Shown in pieces: positions 17,919 to 26,470 of a DNA stretch of 64,000 nucleotides (position 1 is the stretch's first letter; every line of letters starts with the position of its first letter). Source of the DNA: CAVVEC01 sp963747105 (GTDB taxonomy: Bacteria; Acidobacteriota; Terriglobia; Terriglobales; Acidobacteriaceae); assembly GCA_963747105.1 (NCBI GenBank), contig CAVVEC010000007.1, positions 310,001 to 374,000 on the forward strand, written 5' to 3'. The notes under the pieces were generated by a model. It saw nothing but the letters and a program-made list of their open reading frames with translations. It searched no databases and had not been told where the DNA came from. A program made the position numbers and the translations under genes.

Positions 17919-19481
17919 TCATCCCACCTGCCACACCGTATCCAGCACCGTTCCGTCAACCCATTTCACTACGGCGACCGGACGGTCTCCTGGTTTCGGT
18001 CGCGCGGGTTTGCCTCCGCAGATACGCTCTACTTCGGCCTTGATGTCCTGTATGGGACGGATCGGCAGGCTCGAACCCTTCACCGCATCGAGCAAATCTT
18101 GGCGCCGCGGATTGATTGCAATCCCCCGTTCAGTTGCTACGACGTCGATCAATTCGCCAGGGCCGGTCAGCGTTGTAACTTCGTCCACGATCACCGGAAT
18201 GCGGTCGCGGAACGAAGGCACGGCGAGAATCGTGCAACCGGCAGCCAGGCAATTTTGCCAGCCGCCAATTCCGTGCAACAGGCGACCGTCGGAATGCGTG
18301 ACCACATTGCCGTTAAAGTTCACATCGACTTCAGTCGCACCCAGTACGACCGCATCTACCAGGGAAGCAAAGTGTCCCTTGCCGTGATAGTTGTACGAAG
18401 TGAAAGGCGAGGTGGCGACATGACGCGGATCGCTGGCGATGGATTTCACGCCGTCGAGATCAAATGTCTGTCCATCGAGGATGTAATCGGTCAAGCCTTC
18501 CTGAAGCATTTCCACCAGGTAGCGCGTGGATCCGCCGCGCACGAAGCGGGCTTTCACGCCATCTTCTTTCATCATGCGGCGGAGGTAGTCTACGAACGCC
18601 AGCGCGATCCCGCCCGCGCCCGCCTGGAAAGAAAATCCGTTGCGCATGATGCCGGAATCGCGCAGGAAACGCGCCACGAACTGCGCGATACGCAGGCGGT
18701 CAGGAGAACGCGTGATCTGGGTCGTGCCGGAAACAATCTTTGTGGGATCACCAATCGACTCCACCTCGACTACGTAATCCACGTTGTTGCCCTGGATTTG
18801 CCACGGAATGCAGGGGAACGGCACGAGACTGTCGGTGACCACGATAACGTAGTCGGCATACAATGAGTCGGCCAGTGCGAAGCCAAGAGATCCGCAGGCC
18901 GACTTGCCGTGCGAGCCGTCGGCGTTGCCAAAAGCGTCGGCCGTGGGAGACGCAATCACGGCAATATCAATATGAACTTCGCCGTCCTGAATGGCTTGCC
19001 AGCGTCCTCCGTGCGAGCGTAGCACCCCCGTTCCGCGCATCTTGCCCTGCGTGCAATAGTCGCCCAGCGGACCGTTCATGCTGCCTTCGATGTGGTGAAT
19101 GACGCCGTTTTCCATCAGTTCGATGGCACTCTTCTGTGAAGGAAAAGACGCGCTGGGAAACCACATCAAATCTTTGACGCCGATCCTGGCCGCAGCTTCG
19201 AGTGCCATGAGCGCGACGCGATCCCCGTCGCGCAAGTGGTGATGGTTCGAGATGACCATGCCGTCGCGCAGGCCGCAGTTGCGTAGCGCGCTTTCCAGGC
19301 TGGCAACTCGCTTATCGCCGTTATCCGCATAATCTTTGCTCGATCGCACTGGCGGGGCAGTCTTGCGACCGCGTGGTTGAAACTTTGCGACGCCCAGATA
19401 CGGGATCTGGGGCTTGCCGTTGACCATGGCCGGGACCATGCGCCCGGCGGCGTTTTGTGCCAGTTCGATGCGTTCGGTCAT
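17919..19481 (-). CDS. citF: Citrate lyase alpha subunit-like (CitF)
   Basis: 520 residues, the usual CitF length. In citrate lyase this subunit moves the acyl-carrier thioester from acetyl to citryl. The start MTERIELAQNAAGRMVPAMV and segments SNHHHLRDGDRVALMALEAA, MNGPLGDYCTQGKM, FSFQAGAGGIALAFV and FTSYNYHGKGHFASLVDAVV are typical. ATG 19481 follows AGGAACGG. It is last in the six-gene operon, 91 bases after citDE. No citC, citX or citG, needed to load the prosthetic group in classical citrate lyase, is in the window, so the true substrate could be another tricarboxylate or citramalate. Confidence 0.85.
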   Translation of the reverse strand: MTERIELAQNAAGRMVPAMVNGKPQIPYLGVAKFQPRGRKTAPPVRSSKDYADNGDKRVASLESALRNCGLRDGMVISNHHHLRDGDRVALMALEAAARIGVKDLMWFPSASFPSQKSAIELMENGVIHHIEGSMNGPLGDYCTQGKMRGTGVLRSHGGRWQAIQDGEVHIDIAVIASPTADAFGNADGSHGKSACGSLGFALADSLYADYVIVVTDSLVPFPCIPWQIQGNNVDYVVEVESIGDPTKIVSGTTQITRSPDRLRIAQFVARFLRDSGIMRNGFSFQAGAGGIALAFVDYLRRMMKEDGVKARFVRGGSTRYLVEMLQEGLTDYILDGQTFDLDGVKSIASDPRHVATSPFTSYNYHGKGHFASLVDAVVLGATEVDVNFNGNVVTHSDGRLLHGIGGWQNCLAAGCTILAVPSFRDRIPVIVDEVTTLTGPGELIDVVATERGIAINPRRQDLLDAVKGSSLPIRPIQDIKAEVERICGGKPARPKPGDRPVAVVKWVDGTVLDTVWQVG

Positions 19482-19500
19482 TCCGTTCCTGTGTACGCGT

Positions 19501-19550
19501 GGGGACAGCCGCCCAACCCTGCCCTGAGCGCAGTCGAAGGGGCTGTCCGG
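19501..19550. repeat. Intercistronic hairpin repeat (CTGAGCGCAGTCGAAGGG type)
   Basis: GGACAGCC (about 19503-19510) pairs with GGCTGTCC (19541-19548) around CCCTGAGCGCAGTCGAAGG. This core belongs to a short intergenic repeat common in acidobacteria and other soil bacteria. It sits between citDE and citF, where it could stabilise or trim the message. Confidence 0.45.
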
Positions 19551-19572
19551 CCGAGCAAACTCGGCAGTTTCC

Positions 19573-20785
19573 TTATGCTTTCCCCATTTCCCTTGCTGTC
19601 GCTACCAGCTTCCGTGCACGTTCGACTACCGGCGGATCAATCATCTTAGAGCCCAGGCTGACCACCCCAAGCCCGCGTCGCTGTGCGTCTTCGAACGCTG
19701 CGACAATCTTGAGCGCTTTTTCGATTTCCGCCTGCGCCGGCGCAAACGCTTCATGGATCACCGGGATCTGCGAGGGATGAATGCATCCCATGCCTTCGAA
19801 ATCCCAAAGCGCGGGAATTTTTGCCCCATCGGCGTAGGCCCTCCGCATCGGCGACATCTCCGAACACGGAGTCAATCGCCTGAACGCCGGCTGCCTTGGC
19901 CGCGTTCACCAGACGTGAGCGCGCATATAACGATTCGCTACCCTCCGATGTTTTCGCCACGCCCATATCAGCCGTGTAATCTTCCAGTCCCATGGTGAGG
20001 GCGGCGACGTTTCTGCTCACCGTCGCGATCGCGAAGGCGTTTTCGATGCCCAGCGCAGATTCCAGGATGGGCATGAGCCAGATCGGGCGCTGCACTCCGC
20101 TGGCCGCTTTCAGTTCGCCGATCCTGCGATCGACTTCGCCCACCTGGTCGGGACGTTCTAGTTTCGGAATCAGGACGAGGTCGGGCGCTTCGGGAATAAT
20201 TTCCGCCAAATCTTCGAGCCCTAAAGGTAGCTGGTTAATGCGCACCATGCGCTCACAGCCGTCGAAATCCACGGCGCGAAGCGCGTTGCGGGCCAGGATT
20301 CGGGCCGCGTCCTTCTCCGCGGGGTGAACGGAATCCTCCAGGTCGAGAATGACCGCGTCCGGCCCGTGCAATCCAGCGTTGATGAAGTACTTGGGCTCTG
20401 AACCAGGCAGGTAAAGCCGGGAGCGTCGCAGCCGATCGCGCGCGGAAGGCCCAGGCAGTGAAACTCTTTCCGGCAACGCCTTCTGCCCGTCACCTAGGCC
20501 AGTTCGTTTCACCGCCGTTTCGATCCGAGCGGAAATCACGAAGGGCAATGCGCCCTCGTCGCGGATGGAAACCTTTGCGTGCTTCACGCCCAGAGACTCA
20601 AGAACTTCGCGCGCCTGAGCCAGGATGGACTTACCGTAATAGAGGCCGACGCGAGACTCCAGCGCGATTTGCAGCCCGCCGCCATCCCGCGGTTCCATCG
20701 CCACGTGCAGGTCGGAGCGGATGTCTTTGCCGTAGTGGCCCGCTTCAGCGGCGTGCGCGCTCGTGGGTGTGGTGCCGTTGCTCAT
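19573..20785 (-). CDS. CitD-CitE fusion: citrate lyase acyl-carrier (gamma) plus beta subunit (one frameshift)
   Basis: Residues about 14-105 resemble CitD, the acyl-carrier protein of citrate lyase; Ser24 in the KDIRSDLHV segment lines up with the prosthetic-group serine. Residues about 125-400 are CitE/HpcH-type lyase: RRSRLYLPGSEPKYF, DAVILDLEDSVHPAEKD, ERMVRINQLPLG, PIWLMPILESALGI and ALTMGLEDYTADMG. Near 19800 one extra base moves the frame between SRALGF and EGMGCIHPSQIP. ATG 20785 has GAGG upstream; the longer frame to 20812 begins with GTG and is less likely. Classical systems keep CitD and CitE separate, so the fusion is notable. Transcribed with citF. Confidence 0.8.
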
Positions 20786-20795
20786 CAAAGAATCC

Positions 20796-20881
20796 TCAAA
20801 CACAAAGGGCACGAAGGCTCACGAAAAGCATCGATCATTGGCTAAGCGATCATCCTTCGTGCTCCTTCGTATCCTTCGTGG
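20796..20881. repeat. Intercistronic palindromic repeat (CACAAAGGGCACGAAGG type)
   Basis: CACAAAGGGCACGAAGGC is matched by CCTTCGTGCTCCTTCGT further on, giving a long imperfect hairpin between the dehydrogenase-like gene and citDE. The sequence is of the widespread CCTTCGTG repeat type. A shorter relative (CCTTCGTGTCCTCGGTG) lies at about 22105-22130 between the next two genes. Confidence 0.45.
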
Positions 20882-22069
20882 TTAATTCAGCTTTTCCAAA
20901 ATCGCGTCCGCCATCTGAATGGTCGAAGCCGCGCCCTGGCTGAGCGACTTCGAGCCGCCAGAAATGCGCATCATGTCATAGGTCCGCACTTTGCCTTCCT
21001 TGACTACGGCAGCAATAGCTTCGCGGATGCGATCAGCCTTGGCACCTTCATTTATGTGGTCGAGCATCATCGCTCCGGAAAGAATCATAGCAATCGGATT
21101 CACAATTGGCGGATTCAGTTCCGCATATTTGGGCGCAGACCCATGGGTAGGTTCAAACACAGCAACCTGATCACCGATGTTGCCTGAGGCCGCGAATCCT
21201 AACCCGCCCACCAGCCCGGCGAACGCATCTGACAGGATATCCCCAAAAAGATTCGAGGCCACGATCACGTTGTAGTCCTCGGGATTCTTGTTCAGCCACA
21301 TCAACTGCGCGTCAATGTTGGTGGACCAGAGCGCAATTCCGGGATAATTCTCCGCCACTTCCTTTGCAGTCTCTTCCATCAGGCCTGAGGTTTCGCGGAC
21401 GACATTGGGCTTTTCGCAGATGGTCACGCCTTTAAATCCGCGTTTCTTGGCATATTCGAATGCAGCAGTCACGATGCGGCGTGCAGCCGGACGAGTGATG
21501 ATGCGTACGCTAACTGCCAGGTCGGGACCGGGCACACCGGCAAAAGCCTTGAACTTCGGATGGGAATTGAGCGCAGCGCGCACATTCTCCGGAGGATTTG
21601 TCCACTCGATACCGGCGTACATGCCCTCGGTGTTCTGGCGGAACACCGTGGTGTCAATCTGTGGCTCGTCGAAGCCGCCATCCAGCCGTTTGCGAATGTA
21701 GTTCAGCGGATTGCTCTTGAATCCGATGCAGGGCCGCATGCAGATATCCAGGTTGAACTTCTGACGCATGGTCACGATCGGGCTGTAGTACACCAGGCCC
21801 TTGCCTTGCAATTCCGGTTTCAGCTCGGCTTGAGCCGCTTTGTTCGGCTTGGAAGTGATGGCGCCGAACAATCCCAGCTTGTGCTTGGTCAGCAGATCAA
21901 TGGTGCGCTGCGGTAGTGCATTGCCTTCGTTGCGCCAGCACTCCCAACCGATGTCGGCGTGAATGTATTCAGCGTCCAAGCCAGCGCTTTTTAGAACCCG
22001 CAGTGCCTCAGGGAGAACCTGGTTGCCGATCCCGTCCCCGGGCATGGTGACTACGGTGTGTTTAGGCAT
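20882..22069 (-). CDS. Isocitrate/isopropylmalate dehydrogenase family protein
   Basis: 395 residues. The family oxidises and decarboxylates 2-hydroxy acids such as isocitrate, homoisocitrate or 3-isopropylmalate with NAD(P). Visible: N-terminal TVVTMPGDGIGNQVLPEAL, substrate loop FRQNTEGMYAGIEW, metal-binding NVIVASNLFGDILSD, and nucleotide-binding EPTHGSAPKYAELN. The RxNTEG-type loop favours isocitrate or homoisocitrate over isopropylmalate. ATG 22069 follows GGGGAG. Its place after the aconitase-like gene suggests they act on one tricarboxylate. Whether it is the cell's main isocitrate dehydrogenase cannot be told here. Confidence 0.82.
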   Translation of the reverse strand: MPKHTVVTMPGDGIGNQVLPEALRVLKSAGLDAEYIHADIGWECWRNEGNALPQRTIDLLTKHKLGLFGAITSKPNKAAQAELKPELQGKGLVYYSPIVTMRQKFNLDICMRPCIGFKSNPLNYIRKRLDGGFDEPQIDTTVFRQNTEGMYAGIEWTNPPENVRAALNSHPKFKAFAGVPGPDLAVSVRIITRPAARRIVTAAFEYAKKRGFKGVTICEKPNVVRETSGLMEETAKEVAENYPGIALWSTNIDAQLMWLNKNPEDYNVIVASNLFGDILSDAFAGLVGGLGFAASGNIGDQVAVFEPTHGSAPKYAELNPPIVNPIAMILSGAMMLDHINEGAKADRIREAIAAVVKEGKVRTYDMMRISGGSKSLSQGAASTIQMADAILEKLN

Positions 22070-22133
22070 TCAAACTCCCCAAATTTCTTCAACACAGAGA
22101 ACAAAGAGTCCTTCGTGTCCTCGGTGAATTTCT

Positions 22134-24077
22134 TCAAGACAATCCCAAGCGCTTTGCCACTAAATTCTCTACGCCCTGCGCGATCACTAGCGACTGCGGC
22201 ACGCTCCCCAGCGCCGGAAAAGCGAAGGTTTCTTTTCGCCAGTGAATCAGTCCGGATGTGAAATCGATATCAATTTCATCTCCGGGGATGAGCGTCTTTT
22301 CTTTGGAAGCAATCTCTCTCTCGAACTGCTCGCGCAAACGCTTCACCAACTCCGGCACTTCCACGCACAGAAAACCGTTGTTGTACGCATTGCGTAGGTA
22401 GGTTTGCGAAAAACTGGCCGCGATCACCAGCGGAATGCCCTTCGCCTTAAGGCAGGTGACGGCCTGCTCTCGGCTTGATCCGGTGCCGAAGTTGAACCCA
22501 CCGACGATCACGTCGCCCTTCCGCGCGCGCGCGCCGAACTGCGGATCATAGTTCTCCATGACGACCTCGGCCATCATCTCCGCGGTCATGTCGTCGCGGT
22601 AGGTGTAATCTTTCCCATAAATTGCGTCGGTGTTGACGTTGTCCTGGGGGATGAATACAAGCCGGCCGCGCACTCGCTCGGGAAAACCAGGGAGGATATC
22701 CACTTTCTCCACCGCTGCGGTCGCCGCAAACTCGGTATAGCTGCGCCCCGGCTCGCGGTCATTCATCTCGTGCGGCCCGCGGATGTACCCTGCTACAGCG
22801 GAGGCAGCGACAACTTCTGGGCTCGCCAAGTAACATTGGGCATCGCGCGATCCCATACGGCCTTTGAAATTGCGATTGGTGGCCGAAATTCCAACCTCTC
22901 CAGGCTCCAGGAGGCCTACGCCCAGACCGATGCACGGACCGCAACCCGACGGCAGCGGATTGGCTCCGGCATCAAGCAGCGTCTGCCAGATGCCGCGCCG
23001 CTCAGCTTCTTCCTGCACCCATTTGCTGGCTGCCGCAAGATAGAATTTTACCCCGGGTGCGACTTTTTTCCCTTTGAACACCTTGGCTGCAGCGTCCAGG
23101 TCTTCGACACGCGAGTTGACGCACGAAATCAGGTACGCCTTTTGGATCGCGACCTTCTTCTTTTCAACCTCTGCCAGCGAGCTCATCACCTGAACTGTGT
23201 CGGGGCCCGATACATGAGGCGTGACCTGGCTAAGATCGAGCACGATGCGCGCCGCATACACTGCATCGGTATCGGGGCGTGGAGGGTTCTTCGCCCAGCT
23301 TTCGATGTCCTTCTGTGAGAACCGCTCAATGCCGATTGCCTTCAGCCGCTGATGCAAGCCTCTGAGGTAATTGATTGTGACTTCATCCACCGGAAACCAG
23401 CCCACCAGCGGTCCCCACTCAGTCGTCATGTTGGAGATCGAAAGGCGCGCATCCATGGAGAGGCTGGCAACGCCGGGACCACCGAATTCGATGGCTGCAT
23501 TCAGAACTTCATCGTGGTTGTACAGGCCGCATAAGGAAATGATGACGTCCTTGCCCGTCGCGCCTTCGGGAAGCTTGCCTTCGAGAACAACTTGGATGGA
23601 CCGAGGAATCTGCCACCAGAATTCGCCGGTCGCCCAGACTGCGGCGGCGTCGGTGCGCACGATGGGCGTTCCAATTGCTCCCAGCGCGCCATACATGTTG
23701 GAATGCGAGTCGGAAGCAACGACGAATGATCCGGGCACGACGTATCCGCGCTCCACCATGATCTGGTGGCCAATGCCTGAGCCGGCGGGATAAAAATCGA
23801 CCCCGTGCTCTTTGGCGAAGGCCTCGATGGAGCGATATTTCTTCTGGTTGGCTTCGTCTTTGTTCTGGATGTCGTGGTCCAGGGCGAAAACGAGTTGATT
23901 GGGATCGTGAATCTTCTTTGCGCCGATGCCCTTAAACTTGGCCATGACGGCGGAGGTGTTGTCGTGGGTCATGACGTGATGCGGGCGTATGGAAACAAAG
24001 TCGCCGGTGCGCAGCGGGCGCTTCGGACCTTCGGCGAGGTGGCTCTGTGCGATTTTTTCAACGATGGTCTGGGGCAT
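22134..24077 (-). CDS. Aconitase-family hydratase
   Basis: 647 residues; interconverts a tricarboxylate and its isomer through a [4Fe-4S] cluster. Cluster ligands: Cys of AYLISCVNSRVEDLDAA and the two Cys of PSGCGPCIGLGVG. Other family blocks are FVVASDSHSNMYGALGAIGT, GISATNRNFKGRMGSRDAQC and, in the C-terminal swivel domain, VGGFNFGTGSSREQAV. It is shorter than AcnA (about 890) or AcnB and closer in length to homoaconitase and mitochondrial-type enzymes, so homocitrate or methylcitrate are alternative substrates. ATG 24077. Between the MmgE/PrpD gene and the dehydrogenase gene in the operon. Confidence 0.85.
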   Translation of the reverse strand: MPQTIVEKIAQSHLAEGPKRPLRTGDFVSIRPHHVMTHDNTSAVMAKFKGIGAKKIHDPNQLVFALDHDIQNKDEANQKKYRSIEAFAKEHGVDFYPAGSGIGHQIMVERGYVVPGSFVVASDSHSNMYGALGAIGTPIVRTDAAAVWATGEFWWQIPRSIQVVLEGKLPEGATGKDVIISLCGLYNHDEVLNAAIEFGGPGVASLSMDARLSISNMTTEWGPLVGWFPVDEVTINYLRGLHQRLKAIGIERFSQKDIESWAKNPPRPDTDAVYAARIVLDLSQVTPHVSGPDTVQVMSSLAEVEKKKVAIQKAYLISCVNSRVEDLDAAAKVFKGKKVAPGVKFYLAAASKWVQEEAERRGIWQTLLDAGANPLPSGCGPCIGLGVGLLEPGEVGISATNRNFKGRMGSRDAQCYLASPEVVAASAVAGYIRGPHEMNDREPGRSYTEFAATAAVEKVDILPGFPERVRGRLVFIPQDNVNTDAIYGKDYTYRDDMTAEMMAEVVMENYDPQFGARARKGDVIVGGFNFGTGSSREQAVTCLKAKGIPLVIAASFSQTYLRNAYNNGFLCVEVPELVKRLREQFEREIASKEKTLIPGDEIDIDFTSGLIHWRKETFAFPALGSVPQSLVIAQGVENLVAKRLGLS

Positions 24078-24116
24078 ATGCTGCTACCAGCGAATCTTCA
24101 GAGTTTCAATCGGTCC

Positions 24117-24161
24117 GGACGGGTTCTTTCGGCCTCGCTCAGGACAGGCTCCGACCCGTCC
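24117..24161. repeat. Intercistronic hairpin repeat
   Basis: GGACGGGT (24117-24124) pairs with ACCCGTCC (24154-24161) around a core TTTCGGCCTCGCTCAGGAC, a reverse-strand relative of the CCTGAGCGCAGTCGAAGG core at 19522-19540. It lies between the MmgE/PrpD gene and the aconitase-like gene. Confidence 0.5.
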
Positions 24162-24176
24162 CTGCACAGCCATTGC

Positions 24177-25631
24177 CTACCTACGCTTCTTGCTCCTGGT
24201 TACTTTCCGGAGTGCGGGCTTTCGCGAACGCTCGTCTGCTTTCATTAGCGCCATCAACTTCGACACCGATCCGATTTTCTCCAGGTTCCAGATGGCGTCT
24301 TTCAGCTTCTTTTGCGCCCCGGCCGACAATACGCCTTCCGCCAGCGCCGCGAACTTTTCTTCCACTTCCTGGTCGGTCAACGGATTGCGGGGATCGCCTT
24401 TCGGATAATCGAGCTGCTTGGTGAAAGTCGCGCCATCGGCGGTGATTATGTTCACAATCACCCTCTGCAGCGCTGGAAACACTTTTTCTATCTCGGGATC
24501 GGCAACCACCTCAACTTTCCTTAACTGCGCACGAATGGTCGGACCCATGATCTTTTCCATCGTGAACTGCACGGGCGTGACCTGCCGCTCCGCCAACGCA
24601 GCGGCGATGACGTAGGGCAACGAATGGTCGGCAGTCTCTTTGCTTCGTGGATCATACTTGCTCGGATCAGAGAGAATGTCCGCCGCTCGGGCCAGCGATC
24701 GAATTTGAATTTTCACGACATCGTCCGGTTTCAGGTCGTTTCCTTTTACCAGATCGAGCACAGCGGAGATCGGCGTGTGCGTGAGCGCCTCGGTGGGAAA
24801 CGCCTTCATGCCGCATTGTGTGATCCGCCACGACTCTCCTAAACCGTCGGTCAGCAGATTCAGCTTCCATCCCGGTCCGAAACAATGCGTCAGTCCCTCC
24901 TTGCCGTCCACCACGTGTTCGGGCCCGGTGTAACCCTTCTCCGCCAGAAGCGCCGCCAGCACGCCGCTTTGCGTGGCCAAAGGATCGACGGTGTTCTTCA
25001 TCATCGTCAGTTTGCCGGCAGTGACCGCGCCCAGCGTTGCGTGACGGCTGGCGGAAATGCCCACCGCGTGCTGAATCTGCTCCCATCGGAGACGCAAAGC
25101 ACGTCCAGCTACGATCGGCGACACGAATGCCGTGAGTGTGGCGTGATGCCATCCGCGTTCGCGGATGCCTGGAAAAGCCGCTTCGCAAAAGCGCATCTCA
25201 AACTCGTGCCCGAGCACGAGCCCGACGATTAGCTCTTTTCCGTCACTCTTCGCGCGCTCGCAGCCTGCCAAGGCCGCAGGAAAAATGTCCGAGGGATGCG
25301 ACGGATCCTGTTTCCAGTAAATATCGTTGTAGTCCATGCAGCGGATCATGAGCGCGTTGGCGAGCGACGCGGAAACTGGATCGAGGCGCTTTCCCGTGCC
25401 AATGACTGTGGCCGAGCCGCGGCCGGCAATTTCATCGAGCACTTCAAGCGCGATCTTCACATCGTGCTGCTGGTAACCGCCAAGCGCACAACCTACCGAA
25501 TCCAGCAGGAAGCGCTTCGCCTGGTAGACAGCCTCCTGCGAAAGATGCTTGTATTCCAGGCCAGCGGCCCAGCGCGCCATTCTCGCTGTGATGAGTTCCT
25601 TCGATGCAACGGCTTCCTTAGTGGCGGACAA
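24177..25631 (-). CDS. MmgE/PrpD family protein (2-methylcitrate dehydratase-like)
   Basis: 484 residues. Characterised relatives are PrpD (2-methylcitrate dehydratase), cis-aconitate decarboxylase and iminodisuccinate epimerase. Family signatures: AKRFLLDSVGCALGGY, ANALMIRCMDYNDIYW, HPSDIFPAALAGCERAKS, GISASRHATLGAVTAGKL and CGMKAFPTEALTHTPISA. TTG 25631 is preferred because GAGGAGCGCATC lies directly upstream; an internal ATG would lose the N-terminal helix. The C-terminus is strongly basic (KVTRSKKRR). It starts 11 bases after the HD gene ends, so the two are clearly co-transcribed. No prpB or prpC is present, which argues against a plain methylcitrate cycle. Confidence 0.87.
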   Translation of the reverse strand: MSATKEAVASKELITARMARWAAGLEYKHLSQEAVYQAKRFLLDSVGCALGGYQQHDVKIALEVLDEIAGRGSATVIGTGKRLDPVSASLANALMIRCMDYNDIYWKQDPSHPSDIFPAALAGCERAKSDGKELIVGLVLGHEFEMRFCEAAFPGIRERGWHHATLTAFVSPIVAGRALRLRWEQIQHAVGISASRHATLGAVTAGKLTMMKNTVDPLATQSGVLAALLAEKGYTGPEHVVDGKEGLTHCFGPGWKLNLLTDGLGESWRITQCGMKAFPTEALTHTPISAVLDLVKGNDLKPDDVVKIQIRSLARAADILSDPSKYDPRSKETADHSLPYVIAAALAERQVTPVQFTMEKIMGPTIRAQLRKVEVVADPEIEKVFPALQRVIVNIITADGATFTKQLDYPKGDPRNPLTDQEVEEKFAALAEGVLSAGAQKKLKDAIWNLEKIGSVSKLMALMKADERSRKPALRKVTRSKKRR

Positions 25632-25642
25632 GATGCGCTCCT

Positions 25643-26200
25643 CTATTTCCCCTTCACATTCTTCGGATTCTTAAACGGCAGGAATGCCATAAAGTCGGCA
25701 TGGTGCACGATATAAGCTTCCGTCGTGCGCTTCACCAAATCTCCCTCCGCGGCGTGCGCGGCGATGATGTGGCAGACTTCATCGGGCACGCCAGACTCCA
25801 GAGCAAGCGCAACTCCGGTAAATGGGTGCCGCAATGCCTCGCCACGCTCGCTCTGGCGGCTCTTGCCGTCGGGGCCGAGTTCGTATTCCAGCAACTTGCC
25901 CACGTCAGCCAGAATTGCGCCTGCGATCACCGTATCCAGGTCAATCGGCAGGCTCCGGCCCATGAACTCCTGCATGGCTTCAGCGCTCTGACGCGCTATG
26001 TGCACCACGCAACGCTTGTGCTCCATGAAGGTGATGGGACAGTTGGGCACGAGCAGGGTAAACGGAATGCGATTCAGATCCTCAGGTTTCAACGGGCTGC
26101 GCTCCAGGGCCTTGATCCAGGTCTGGGTGACCTGCTCGCGCAACTTCGGCTTTTCGATCCACCGAATCTCCGGCCAAAGTTTGGCCACTACCTCACGCAT
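25643..26200 (-). CDS. HD-domain-like protein with altered HD motif
   Basis: 185 residues from ATG 26200 (GGTGGAGG upstream); the frame stays open further upstream only by running through the repeat at 26275-26418. The core resembles an HD metal-phosphohydrolase: MEHKRCVVHIARQSAEAM, then AGAILADVGKLLEYE where the hallmark HD reads AD, then RHPFTGVALALESGVPDEV, IIAAHAAEGD and IVHHADFMAF. Loss of the doublet histidine may weaken catalysis or shift the metal site. First gene of the tricarboxylate operon, so possibly a regulatory or housekeeping hydrolase for that pathway; no substrate can be named. Confidence 0.7.
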   Translation of the reverse strand: MREVVAKLWPEIRWIEKPKLREQVTQTWIKALERSPLKPEDLNRIPFTLLVPNCPITFMEHKRCVVHIARQSAEAMQEFMGRSLPIDLDTVIAGAILADVGKLLEYELGPDGKSRQSERGEALRHPFTGVALALESGVPDEVCHIIAAHAAEGDLVKRTTEAYIVHHADFMAFLPFKNPKNVKGK

Positions 26201-26274
26201 GCTTCCAACCTCCACCGGGAAACTATTTAGCTTATCGTGCGGGCGGCAGGGCCGTCGAGGGGTGACGCTCTCGG

Positions 26275-26418
26275 GTAGTGGGTCAGTTTGATAAGGAAGC
26301 AAGCCAAACGCGCGATTTTTGCGCCGCAAAGTATGCGACGCTCGCGCGCCTCGCCCAGATCCCTCGCTACGCAAAGAACAATTGCTCGAGATGACAATCC
26401 AAACTAAGCCCTTAGCCA
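26275..26418. repeat. MITE-like element (copy 2)
   Basis: Same orientation and nearly the same interior as the element at 7823-7965, including the run AAGCCAAACGCGCGATT and a CTCGAGATGACAA end. Terminal repeats are more decayed: GTAGTGGGTCAGTTTGAT on the left and ATCCAAACTAAGCCCTTA on the right. It lies between divergently transcribed genes, upstream of the tricarboxylate operon and of the hydrolase at 26471, and so may carry or disturb their promoters. Confidence 0.7.
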
Positions 26419-26470
26419 CTCTCGTACCGGGTTGCTCATGACCCGGCCCGCGGATTACGATAGCCGGGCC

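Noticed and set aside
22134..24077. Lysine alpha-aminoadipate pathway (homoaconitase plus homoisocitrate dehydrogenase)
   Set aside because: Family resemblance allows it, but no homocitrate synthase or lysW/X/Y/Z genes adjoin; the citrate lyase context fits less with lysine synthesis.
17919..26200. Plain methylcitrate (prp) operon
   Set aside because: The PrpD-like and aconitase-like genes suggested it, but prpB and prpC are absent and citrate-lyase-like genes take their place.
25643..26419. Longer HD protein starting near 26419
   Set aside because: The extension is the translation of the MITE-like repeat (same peptide as the minus-strand frame at 7674-7952), and ATG 26200 has a good ribosome site.
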